The translations under genes were made by a program, and so were the position numbers. Below, piece by piece: positions 15,973 to 23,862 of a stretch of DNA of 55,644 nt. Positions within the stretch are counted from its first letter, which is position 1; every line of letters starts with the position of its first letter. The DNA is taken from the NCBI GenBank assembly GCA_018823795.1, contig JAHJGZ010000134.1:1-55644 (forward strand), read 5' to 3'. The DNA is from Candidatus Omnitrophota bacterium (lineage in GTDB: Bacteria; Omnitrophota; Omnitrophia; JAHJGZ01). The notes beneath the pieces are model-generated. The model searched no databases. It saw only the letters and a program-made list of their open reading frames with translations, and had not been told where the DNA came from.

Positions 15973-17913
15973 TTACACCCTCAGTTGCTTCTCGGCATCT
16001 ATAATATCTTTGTTGATAAGATTGAGGGCATGGTGTGCAGTTTCTTTTAAATGCTGCTGTGCGCCGTGTGCGCTGCAGATTTGCCGCAGAAGCTGAATTA
16101 CCATACGAAAATAGCGCACAATTTCTCCTTCATCGACAGAAGCAATTTCTATAATGTCGGAAAATTTCTTTCCTTTGAGCCATGCTTCTAAGGCAGGAGC
16201 AAGATTGAAATGACACGATTTTGAATAGGGGCGAATTGTATGTTTATGTTCTTTGCTGTGAATGCGACGAATATAACTTTCTGTATGACGAATAAGTTGT
16301 TGTATCTGTTTTGAATACGAAGGGATATAATCTCCTTTGCGGGGCTCAAAAATCAAGCCAATGAGAATAATGCTTAACTCGGTTTCATTAAGTGTATCAA
16401 GAAAACCATCTGCATGCATTTCAGACAGGGCTAATTCATAGCCGTAGAGTGATGATGCAAACTCCCCCTTTGGCGTTACCGTTTCTTCAGTCATATATTC
16501 CATTTCTTCTAAGAGTTTTAATTTACGTTCGAGGAGATTGTAGCCAACGCGGCGTCTTTTTTTTGAAGATTGAAAAAAATGAAAGGAACGTGGATACACC
16601 GATAGCAAATTCCGTCCAAATTGCTTATATAAATTGAGGACGGTGGCATAGGTTGCATTGAATTGACTGGTTACTTCTTCAGATTTTCCGTAAATGATTT
16701 TTTGTACTTCATGATATGAAATATATCGTGGATTAATACGGGAATACACAAATCCACATTCGTCCATGCCTCGTCGACCGGCCCGCCCTGCCATTTGGTA
16801 ATAATCACGCGTACGTAAGTTGCCGAAATGAGTGCCGTAAAATTTTCTCAGTTCATCAAATACCACGCTGCGGGCAGGCATGTTTATGCCGAGGGCGAAT
16901 GTCTCTGTGGTAAAGATCAGTTTGAGTGCTCTGTGCGTGAAAAGTTGTTCAACCACTTCTTTTAAAGTGGGCAGCATTCCCGCATGATGATACGCAATTC
17001 CCCGACGCACAAGGTCAAAAAGTTCTCGGGCCGACCGTTCTTCGGTTAAATTGTACTTTTCACATAAGTCCCAAAAGAGAGCGCGGGTGTTTTCTTCTTC
17101 CTCAATTGCAAGAAAATTAAATGACATCATTTCTTCTGCCAGGCATTTTGCGCGGTGGCGGCTAAAAACAAAAAATATACAAGGGAGTTCTTTTGCATCT
17201 TGAATATGGCTTACGAGGGCGGCAAGACGGTTTGGTTTAATTTTAGGAAAATGTCGACGCCCTCGACGATGACGATATTCATGATGCCAATCATCGCAGT
17301 GTAAAAATCCTTGTGTGCTTAACGCTTTACTGCTGCGCACAATGTGTCCCTGGCATTGAAACCGGTGTTCAAGAGGAACTGGCCGTTTTGCTTCGATAAT
17401 GACGCGAATGGGGCGGTTGTGAATCGATTCTATCCACTGGGCCAGTTCTGTGATATTTGGTACCGTAGCACTTAAACAAACAAAGTTGATGTGTGATGGT
17501 GAAAACATAATTGATTCTTCCCATACCGTTCCTCGTTCGACATCGTCTAAATAGTGCACCTCATCAAAAACAACCCATGCAACATGTTTCACCCGGTTTA
17601 TATTTTCAAATAAGGTGTTACGATATATTTCCGTAGTCATAATAAGAATAGGTGCGTGTGTGTTGATGGAGACATCTCCGGTAAGGATACCGACCTTTTC
17701 TTCTCCATAACGGGCACGAAAATCACGGTACTTTTGATTACTCAATGCTTTTATCGGAGCAGTATAAATAGCTGATTTACCAGAAGACATGGTTTTTTCA
17801 ATGGCATATTCTGCAATGACTGTTTTTCCCGCACCGGTCGGTGCAGACACAATAATGGTTTCATCCTTGTCTATATGTGCAATGGCCTGTTTTTGAAAAT
17901 CATCGTAGATCAC
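15973..17913 (-). CDS. Ski2-like DEAD/DEAH-box helicase
   Basis: The 646-residue protein starts with a Q-like 'DDFQKQAIAHIDKDE' and has Walker A 'SAPTGAGKTVIAEYA', motif Ia 'YTAPIKALSNQKYRDF', the DExH box 'VVFDEVHYLDD', motif III 'CLSATVPN', and C-terminal motifs 'GIAYHHAGML', 'TTETFALGINMPARSVVF' and 'YYQMAGRAGRRGMDE'. These mark the Ski2/Mtr4 branch of RNA helicases (HelY-like). It is shorter than actinobacterial HelY (~900 residues), and its C-terminal helical part (~430-646) replaces a full DSHCT region. It is likely an ATP-dependent RNA helicase in RNA processing or decay. It is transcribed against the phosphate operon. Confidence 0.9.
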   Translation of the reverse strand: MIYDDFQKQAIAHIDKDETIIVSAPTGAGKTVIAEYAIEKTMSSGKSAIYTAPIKALSNQKYRDFRARYGEEKVGILTGDVSINTHAPILIMTTEIYRNTLFENINRVKHVAWVVFDEVHYLDDVERGTVWEESIMFSPSHINFVCLSATVPNITELAQWIESIHNRPIRVIIEAKRPVPLEHRFQCQGHIVRSSKALSTQGFLHCDDWHHEYRHRRGRRHFPKIKPNRLAALVSHIQDAKELPCIFFVFSRHRAKCLAEEMMSFNFLAIEEEENTRALFWDLCEKYNLTEERSARELFDLVRRGIAYHHAGMLPTLKEVVEQLFTHRALKLIFTTETFALGINMPARSVVFDELRKFYGTHFGNLRTRDYYQMAGRAGRRGMDECGFVYSRINPRYISYHEVQKIIYGKSEEVTSQFNATYATVLNLYKQFGRNLLSVYPRSFHFFQSSKKRRRVGYNLLERKLKLLEEMEYMTEETVTPKGEFASSLYGYELALSEMHADGFLDTLNETELSIILIGLIFEPRKGDYIPSYSKQIQQLIRHTESYIRRIHSKEHKHTIRPYSKSCHFNLAPALEAWLKGKKFSDIIEIASVDEGEIVRYFRMVIQLLRQICSAHGAQQHLKETAHHALNLINKDIIDAEKQLRV

Positions 17914-18401
17914 AATAAATACATTATAAGTAAGTTGCTCGGAAAAGGATAGTTAAAAGTGTTAACATTGGCATTATGTACCTTGGAAATTGGCGGCCAT
18001 GAAATTCCATTGACTTTTTAGTAAATTTCATTAGTATAGGTATCTACAATTTACATGTAGACACAGCTTAACGAACGTCGTGAAGTTAAGTTGCTAGTCT
18101 GAATGTGTCCAGCACCCAGTATATAAAACGGATTCTGGGTGCTGGATACATTGCTTGCCACAACCTAATATGGCAGGGGTAACTTGAAAACAGTACCCCG
18201 GTTAGACGATAGTTGATACGCTGTCTAACGGGGTATGTGAAGACATAACTTATGGAGTTTGAAAAACGACATAAGTTACTAGTCTGACCAAATACTTTAC
18301 CTGCCAGTCGGCAGGTAAAGTATTAATTCGCAGACGGCCTTACGGCCTACAATTTACGTCACATATGTTCCGTAAATTGTCTGCTCATTAAAGGAGATAA
18401 C
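17914..18401. other. 488-bp gene-free interval built of consecutive hairpins
   Basis: No gene is seen here. Inverted repeats follow one another: TCTACA/TGTAGA, CTTAAC/GTTAAG, CCAGCACCCAG/CTGGGTGCTGG (11-bp perfect stem), TTGCCA/TGGCA, TACCCCG-GTTAGAC/GTCTAACGGGGTA, ACTTATG/CATAAGT, AATACTTTACCTGCC/GGCAGGTAAAGTATT (15-bp perfect stem, 18291-18324), and the GCAGAC module at 18330-18384. The second and sixth hairpins are both followed by CTAGTCTGA, so a unit is repeated. It could be a structured RNA or a stack of palindromic element insertions. Confidence 0.7.
18330..18384. repeat. GCAGACGGCC repeat module, copy B (stem-loop)
   Basis: The outer stem GCAGAC/GTCTGC continues through an inner ACAATTTACG/CGTAAATTGT 10-bp stem with a side GGCC/GGCC pair. 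The sequence is shared with 10692-10750. It lies in the 5' leader of the next gene, 6 bp before its AAAGGAG ribosome site, so it could affect that gene's expression. Confidence 0.7.
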
Positions 18402-18746
18402 ATGGCAGAAGAAGAGAAAAAAGAAGAGGCGAAGGAAGAAACAAAAGAAGAAAAGAAAGAAGAAACAAGAGAAGAAAAGAAAGAAGAAACAAAAGAAGAA
18501 AAGAAGGAAGAAACAACGCCGGAGAAGAATGCGGAACACGTAGAAAAGCCGGCTGAGGGGCAAGCACAGGATGCTCAGCCAGCAGGCGAGACAGCAAAAG
18601 GTCCTGCAAAAAAGAAAAAGATAGCGCGAATGGATATTAATGAGATTGAAAAAGCGTTAAAGCACGTAAAGGAAAAAATGGGGGGTATGGGCTCTCATTA
18701 CGCTCAACAACTTCTCAAAAGGAAGGATGCGTTAAAACAACAATAA
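18402..18746 (+). CDS. Lys/Glu-rich low-complexity protein with short C-terminal helix domain
   Basis: The 114-residue protein begins with ~45 residues made almost only of Lys, Glu and Thr in a KEETKEEKKEET-type repeat, then a Pro/Ala/Gln-rich linker, then a predicted helical C-terminus ('MDINEIEKALKHVKEKMGG' and 'YAQQLLKRKDALKQ'). I do not recognise the family. The C-terminal helices could be a small interaction domain. AAAGGAG at 7 nt supports the start. The minus-strand ORFs in the track over this region (Phe/Leu-rich) are shadows of the repeat. The codon repeats (gaagaaa) could expand or contract by slippage. Confidence 0.7.
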   Translation: MAEEEKKEEAKEETKEEKKEETREEKKEETKEEKKEETTPEKNAEHVEKPAEGQAQDAQPAGETAKGPAKKKKIARMDINEIEKALKHVKEKMGGMGSHYAQQLLKRKDALKQQ

Positions 18747-18764
18747 GTGAATCTTCGTGTCTCA

Positions 18765-18792
18765 TTACGCAGAATCTATTCTGTTGTATAAT
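18765..18792 (+). promoter_or_regulatory. Putative promoter of the phosphofructokinase gene
   Basis: TTACGC and a perfect TATAAT are separated by 16 bp, about 50 bp before the ATG. Confidence 0.45.
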
Positions 18793-18842
18793 TCTAAGTA
18801 TTAGTATCCACTCAATTAAAAAGGAATGGTAAAGGCCCTAGC

Positions 18843-20021
18843 ATGGAAAAAGGGAATCTTCTCGTCGGACAAGCCGGGGGATGTACCGCGGTTATTAATC
18901 AATCGTTGGTAGGTATTATTGAAACAGCAAAGAAGAGTCATGCTGTTGAGCACGTGATTGGTATGCGTAATGGTATCCTTGGCGTTCTCCGCGAAACATT
19001 TTTTTCGTTAGATACGTTCGACAAAAAAACACTTATGTTGCTTAAAAATACACCATCGTCGGCACTCGGTTCGTGTCGGTATAAATTAAAAAATAAAGAT
19101 TATAAAGCGGTCTTAGCGAGTCTTAAAAAGCAAAACGTTCACTATCTGCTGCTCATCGGTGGAAATGATACGGCTCAAACGTGTCTTCAGATTGCATACT
19201 ATGCACGAGAGAAGGGGTATCCGCTTTCTGTCGTTGCTGTTCCAAAGACGATTGATAATGATCTTCCCTGTATGGATCACACGCCTGGCTATGGCAGCGC
19301 TGCAACATTTGTTGCCTGTGCGACACAGGAAGCCGGTAAAGATACCGAAGCCATGAAAGATGTTGATCCGGTAAAAATTATAGAAGTGATGGGTAGGAAT
19401 TCCGGTTGGTTAGTAGCTGCCGCAGCGCTCGGTAAACGATGTGAAGAAGATGCACCACACCTCTTGTATTTTCCTGAACGGCCATTTGATGAAAATAGAT
19501 TTTTGGATGATGTTAAAAAAGTATACGATCGAATCGGTTATGTTGTTGTTGTTGTATCAGAAACAATTCGTGATGCCCAGAAAAGTCGTATTGGTGCAAA
19601 AAAATCGGGTATTATTGCTGACCTTTTTGGCCATCAGTATGTTGAAGGAACCGCTGTAAAATTATGCCAGTTGGTTGAAAAAAAATTGAAGCTCCGAGCA
19701 CGGTTTGATAAACCCGGCACAATACAGCGCATGTCAATGAACTATATTTCTCCTACTGACCGTCGAGAGGCATATATGGTGGGGGAGGAAGCGGTTCGCT
19801 TAGCCGTCAAAGGGACGTCAGGTATTATGGTGACCCTTGAACGAATATTGCAGAAGCCGTATCGATGTCGGGTCGGATCTGTGAAGATTGAAAAAATTGC
19901 GGGAGTTGAAAAATATTTGCCGAATTATTTTATTAATAGAAAAGGAAACTTTGTTACCAAAGCCTTTTATGACTATGCTCTGCCCTTAGTGGGGGAACTT
20001 CCTACCTTTATTCGGTTGTAG
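18843..20021 (+). CDS. pfp: 6-phosphofructokinase, probably PPi-dependent
   Basis: At 392 residues it has the PFK motifs 'LVGQAGGCTAVINQSL', 'LLLIGGNDTAQT', 'VVAVPKTIDNDLPCMDHTPG' and 'VEVMGRNSGWLVAAAAL'-like text ('IEVMGRNSGWLVAAAA'). It phosphorylates fructose-6-phosphate to the 1,6-bisphosphate in glycolysis. The Asp after GGN replaces the Gly104 of E. coli PfkA, and the Lys of PKTIDND replaces its Gly124. Both substitutions are known marks of PPi-using enzymes, so I infer pyrophosphate as donor and a reversible reaction. Its 3' end overlaps the convergent B12 radical SAM gene by 14 bp. Confidence 0.88.
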   Translation: MEKGNLLVGQAGGCTAVINQSLVGIIETAKKSHAVEHVIGMRNGILGVLRETFFSLDTFDKKTLMLLKNTPSSALGSCRYKLKNKDYKAVLASLKKQNVHYLLLIGGNDTAQTCLQIAYYAREKGYPLSVVAVPKTIDNDLPCMDHTPGYGSAATFVACATQEAGKDTEAMKDVDPVKIIEVMGRNSGWLVAAAALGKRCEEDAPHLLYFPERPFDENRFLDDVKKVYDRIGYVVVVVSETIRDAQKSRIGAKKSGIIADLFGHQYVEGTAVKLCQLVEKKLKLRARFDKPGTIQRMSMNYISPTDRREAYMVGEEAVRLAVKGTSGIMVTLERILQKPYRCRVGSVKIEKIAGVEKYLPNYFINRKGNFVTKAFYDYALPLVGELPTFIRL

Positions 20022-21360
20022 CTGTAATCTTTCCGTTTAAATCTTTCACCAGCTTTTTTATTTCCGTTAATGATGCATACCCTATCTCATCGGTTTTTAG
20101 TGAGTAAACCGAATTATTGTGCAACAACGGCTCAGTATCAATAAAAGGGTATTGCTTTACAACCGTGGCATAATCTTTCGTATGCGGAATGGGTGAGTAT
20201 TGCACCAGTTTTACCATAAGGCCGAGATGGTGAACAAAGCGGATTGAATCGATGACTTCTTCTTTGTTTTGAGCGGGAAGTCCAACCATGACATAGACTT
20301 CAATCTCTTCATTTCGATAGCCGGCTTTCAGCAGGTTTTTCTTTGCCCACACGAGTTCTTCGTTGGTTGCTTTTTGACTTGAAGAATGTTGGATTCTACT
20401 CGTTGCCGACTCAAATGACAACCGTATCGTTTTAAACTGAGCGCGATAGAGAAAAACTGCCACTTCGTCAGTGATAGAGCGTATATTTAAACCATTGGGC
20501 GTATGAAATTGGACAGGAAGCTTTTCATCAATTATTTTTTTTGCGAGCGGAAGAAACCGTTTTTCAGCATGGATAAGAAGGGCATCGTCATAAAAAGCAA
20601 TGTTATTGATGTGAAACGTATGCACATAATGGCATATTTCTTTAAAAACCTTTTGAGGGTTACGCTCAATGAACACAGGTTGAATAATGCGCGATGCACA
20701 ATACGTACACGCATGCGGGCAGCCAAGAGACGTGAGCATGCTAATAGCAGTAACTGTATTATATAAATGATAGGCAGGGTAGGGGAGTGCATCAAGATCG
20801 GTTATGACCTTTTTATAATTTCGCGTTTTACCCGATACGGAATCTGCAATTTTAAGAACATCGATTTTCCCCTCTCCGGTAATTACGTGATCAGCACCTG
20901 AATATTTTTTTGCATGAGCGGTACACACGGTGGCATAAATGCCTCCCAGTACAATCGGAACATTCGGAAATATTTGTTTTACTTGATTAATTGCTTCAAA
21001 AACTCCCGGGTACCAATAACTCATCATGGAGGTGACAATGACCAGGTCAGGTGATGATTTCTTTTCTAATTCCCGCTCGAAGACTTTTAGTGGTATGCCG
21101 TGTCGTTTGAATTTTCGTGGAATATCTTTTATGACGAGGGGCTTTTCTATTTCCTCGGCATAAAATTTACCGGTCGCATATTTTTTAGTTTTAGTGGCGT
21201 TTTGAATGGCAGGATGAAAGCGGTCTATACAGTCAATAAGGCTTACCTTGTAGCCGAACGGCTCAAGAAAACTGCCAATATAAAGAAGCCCGAGCGGTTT
21301 TACCCAGAGGTCAAACGCCGCAAAATCGTATATCCAGGGGTTGATGAGTAGTATATTCAT
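20008..21360 (-). CDS. B12-binding-domain radical SAM protein
   Basis: The 450-residue protein has an N-terminal cobalamin-binding-like Rossmann region (residues ~1-180; 'LLINPWIYDFAAFDLWVKPLGLLYIGSFL' shortened here, 'IVLGGIYATVC', 'HVITGEGK'), then a radical SAM core with C214, C218, C221 in 'LGCPHACTYCASR'. Enzymes of this layout (class B and relatives) methylate or rearrange unactivated carbons and bind a [4Fe-4S] cluster and S-adenosylmethionine. The substrate is unknown. It is transcribed toward the PFK gene and away from a second B12-type radical SAM gene. Confidence 0.88.
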   Translation of the reverse strand: MNILLINPWIYDFAAFDLWVKPLGLLYIGSFLEPFGYKVSLIDCIDRFHPAIQNATKTKKYATGKFYAEEIEKPLVIKDIPRKFKRHGIPLKVFERELEKKSSPDLVIVTSMMSYWYPGVFEAINQVKQIFPNVPIVLGGIYATVCTAHAKKYSGADHVITGEGKIDVLKIADSVSGKTRNYKKVITDLDALPYPAYHLYNTVTAISMLTSLGCPHACTYCASRIIQPVFIERNPQKVFKEICHYVHTFHINNIAFYDDALLIHAEKRFLPLAKKIIDEKLPVQFHTPNGLNIRSITDEVAVFLYRAQFKTIRLSFESATSRIQHSSSQKATNEELVWAKKNLLKAGYRNEEIEVYVMVGLPAQNKEEVIDSIRFVHHLGLMVKLVQYSPIPHTKDYATVVKQYPFIDTEPLLHNNSVYSLKTDEIGYASLTEIKKLVKDLNGKITATTE

Positions 21361-21767
21361 TATAGGATACCATTCGTTTTCGTTACTGTAATCGTTGCTA
21401 GGGTATACCGATTTTTCCCTTTTGTACAGAAGAAACCCGTGTACCGCTTTGCTAATGACTACGTAGCCACTACGTAGTCAATCTTATAAAGACTAATAAC
21501 AATATGTATATCAATAGGTTATGAATTTACTAATTATTATTGTGTGCGTGTCATCCGGTACATTAGGCGGTGCTGCAGTGCTGCATGCAGCACCAGACGT
21601 AAAATAAGGAATCTATTAACTGCTCTAAAGGGGTTTTTACAACCGGGGCGGTTGACATGCTGAGTGGCCAATTCAAGGAAAAACCATTTGCCAGCGAAAG
21701 GGGAGTTTGCTAGTATTAATTCGCGTGCTCATCATTAATATTGAAATGTACCGATACTGTACCAACA
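21361..21767. other. 407-bp divergent intergenic region with hairpins
   Basis: No gene is seen between the two divergent B12-type radical SAM genes. It contains a perfect 11-bp stem TGACTACGTAG/CTACGTAGTCA (21456-21480), a 9-bp stem GGTGCTGCA/TGCAGCACC (21569-21594), a TATTAAT/ATTAATA pair near 21713-21740 and a candidate promoter. Like the 17.9-18.4 kb interval, it looks like a place where palindromic sequences accumulated. Confidence 0.65.
21688..21716 (+). promoter_or_regulatory. Putative promoter of the plus-strand B12 radical SAM gene
   Basis: TTGCCA and TAGTAT are separated by 17 bp, about 50 bp before the ATG at 21768. Confidence 0.35.
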
Positions 21768-23129
21768 ATGGAACATGAATCTCCTCATATTTTATTAATT
21801 CTGTGTCCGCCGTTTTGGACCAAGCTACCACCGTTGGGGCTCGCCTATCTTTCTTCATTTCTTCAGTATTACGGATACAACGTAATCATACGGGATTTAA
21901 ATATTTCTTTCTACCATAAAGCCGCTGAGAACGTACAAAAGCGATGGTTGGTATCAGAAGATATTTCGTTTCAGGATAATTTTTTCACGAAGCTTTTAGA
22001 AAATATTCCGGATGAAATTGAACAAATAACTGATGATGTGGTGCGTCAGCAATTTACCATTGTTGGCTTCTCGGTTTTTCGGAGTAATCGCATCTTTAGT
22101 TTGCAATTAGCAAAGAGAATAAGATCGAAAGCACCGCACATAAAGATTATTTTTGGCGGACCGGAGATGATGGCATTGCGTTACGGCTCATCCTTTTGGA
22201 ATGCTGATGACATACGGAACGTTGTCGATGGCGTTATTATTGGCGAAGGGGAACGGGGATTCATGGACGCAGTGAATGGAGTGTCCTCAGGTAAAGCACT
22301 TCCCTTTATTATTCATGCGGAAGAATGCCACGATTTAGATTGCTTGCCACCGCCTACGTACAAAGGGTTTGATCTTTCACTCTATGATCGAAAACGGGCA
22401 TTACCCTTTTTAACGAGTCGCGGGTGTGTGCGCCGCTGTGAATTTTGTGCTGAGCGGTTACTTTTTCACAGTTTCCGGATCCGTTCTCCGCAAAATATTG
22501 TCGGAGAAATTGAAGAGCATCAAGACAAACGGAACATCGTGTGGTTTACTTTTCATGATTCCTTAATCAATGGCAATGTAGCACTTCTTCGCAGATGGTG
22601 TCAGTTACTTGTTGAGCGTAACATTAAAATTAAATGGGAAGCACAGGCTGCCATTCGTGATGACATGGATAGTGATTTGTTAAGACTGATGAAACAGGCA
22701 GGATGTTTTAACCTTTTTGTGGGACTTGAAAGTGGTTCTTCTCGGGTAGTGCGATTGATGAATAAAGGATACACCCCGGAAGTTGCAAGACGATTTTTTC
22801 AGAAGTGTAAAGATGCTGATTTGCATTGTGAGGTGAGCCTTATTGTGGGATTTCCCGGAGAAGGGGATGAGGAGTTTCTTGAGACCGTATCGTTTCTTGA
22901 GGAAAACAAGACGATTATCCCTAAGATTGCACAAGTGAATGCCTTCCAGCTTTTAGCAGGAACACCCATTGCGCGTAAATTGTATGCCGGTGAACACATG
23001 GATGTCTTTGCTCGTCAGCATGATCGATCGTTGAAAAGAGTTAATTATCTAATAAAATTTTTGAAAGAACATGCTTTTTCGTACACCCCTGCCTTTATCG
23101 GGAATTTAGTACATGAAAGACCCTACTAA
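21768..23129 (+). CDS. B12-binding-domain radical SAM protein
   Basis: The protein is about 453 residues from ATG 21768 (the ORF track starts at a TTG, 21741). The N-terminal part has 'PPFWTKLPPLGLAYLSSFL' and 'VIIRDLNISFYHKAAENV', a cobalamin-binding-like fold without the DxHxxG motif. The radical SAM core has C220, C224, C227 in 'SRGCVRRCEFCAERL', followed by 'NLFVGLESGSSRVVRLMNKG'. It closely resembles the enzyme at 52141 in layout and wording ('LGxAYLS', 'DLNI', 'ESGS/ESFS', 'VGFPGE'), so the two are probably paralogues. The downstream nucleosidase-like gene overlaps it by 17 bp. Confidence 0.88.
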   Translation: MEHESPHILLILCPPFWTKLPPLGLAYLSSFLQYYGYNVIIRDLNISFYHKAAENVQKRWLVSEDISFQDNFFTKLLENIPDEIEQITDDVVRQQFTIVGFSVFRSNRIFSLQLAKRIRSKAPHIKIIFGGPEMMALRYGSSFWNADDIRNVVDGVIIGEGERGFMDAVNGVSSGKALPFIIHAEECHDLDCLPPPTYKGFDLSLYDRKRALPFLTSRGCVRRCEFCAERLLFHSFRIRSPQNIVGEIEEHQDKRNIVWFTFHDSLINGNVALLRRWCQLLVERNIKIKWEAQAAIRDDMDSDLLRLMKQAGCFNLFVGLESGSSRVVRLMNKGYTPEVARRFFQKCKDADLHCEVSLIVGFPGEGDEEFLETVSFLEENKTIIPKIAQVNAFQLLAGTPIARKLYAGEHMDVFARQHDRSLKRVNYLIKFLKEHAFSYTPAFIGNLVHERPY

Positions 23130-23862
23130 ACGAAAAATATTAATTCTTGGCGCAATGCGAGAGGAAATAACACCGCTCGTCCGCCTTTTTGGTAAAAAGG
23201 TATTTTCAGCACACAAGGGGAAAATCATTGAAACCGTAGCAGGTGAAAGTACGGTTTATTTTTTTGTCACGGGTGTCGGCAGAAGGAATGTTGAGAAGCA
23301 GTTGTGTGCCATTGAGGACACCATCCGTGCTGTTGATCTGGTCGTATTGGTTGGTATTTGTGGTGCCACTGATAAAACGCTCAACGTGGGGAATATTGTT
23401 ATTCCAGACAAAATTGTTTCCCCAGCCGGCGAAGACATCCCCATAGATGAAACAATGCGCGCATATGTCCTAACCAATGCATTTCAAAAAAATATTTTTT
23501 GTACGGGAACGTTATTGACCGAAGATAAACTTTTTACATTGTCTGAGAAAAGGAGCGTTTCTACCTCGCGCCCCGATGTGCGCATTGTGGATATGGAAGC
23601 GTATTACATTGGAGAGTATTTACAGAGAGAACATGTTCCTTTTTTGGTTGTAAAAGCTGTGTCAGACGGACTTTGTTTTTTATTTCCAAAAGAAAATTTT
23701 TTGGCAGAACATTTTAATGCGAAAGGGTTTAAAAAGAAAGTGAAAGCACTGCTGTGCCAACCGATCGACTCAATCAAACTACTTGTTTTAAAATATAACA
23801 TCGCAAAAGCGGTTGCTATTAATGTACAGTATGTTGCAGCGATTGTGAAGAGTATGGTATGA
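23113..23862 (+). CDS. Purine nucleosidase/phosphorylase-superfamily protein (MTA/SAH nucleosidase- or HpnG-like)
   Basis: The 249-residue protein has the PNP/UDP phosphorylase fold markers 'LILGAMREEITPLVRLFGKK', 'FFVTGVGRRNVEKQL', 'VLVGICGATDKTLNVGNIVIP', 'VDMEAYYIGEYLQREHVPFLVVKAVSDG'. Such enzymes cleave the glycosidic bond of adenosine-type nucleosides. The DMEA and VSDG motifs place the nucleoside and catalytic acid. Between two radical SAM genes, it could clear the 5'-deoxyadenosine, methylthioadenosine or S-adenosylhomocysteine they produce, or act on an adenosylated product as HpnG does in hopanoid synthesis. It overlaps the genes on both sides (17 bp, then ATGA), so translation is coupled. 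Confidence 0.75.
   Translation: MKDPTKRKILILGAMREEITPLVRLFGKKVFSAHKGKIIETVAGESTVYFFVTGVGRRNVEKQLCAIEDTIRAVDLVVLVGICGATDKTLNVGNIVIPDKIVSPAGEDIPIDETMRAYVLTNAFQKNIFCTGTLLTEDKLFTLSEKRSVSTSRPDVRIVDMEAYYIGEYLQREHVPFLVVKAVSDGLCFLFPKENFLAEHFNAKGFKKKVKALLCQPIDSIKLLVLKYNIAKAVAINVQYVAAIVKSMV

Noticed and set aside
18194-18235. Fifth copy of the CCCCGTTAGAG element
   Set aside because: The ends are similar (CCCCGGTTAGAC, GTCTAACGGGG) but enclose only ~15 bp and lack a target duplication, so I left it as a hairpin with possible relationship.
18354-18609. Two overlapping minus-strand ORFs rich in Phe/Leu
   Set aside because: They are the complement of the Lys/Glu codon repeat in the plus-strand gene, and no ribosome site or family pattern supports them.
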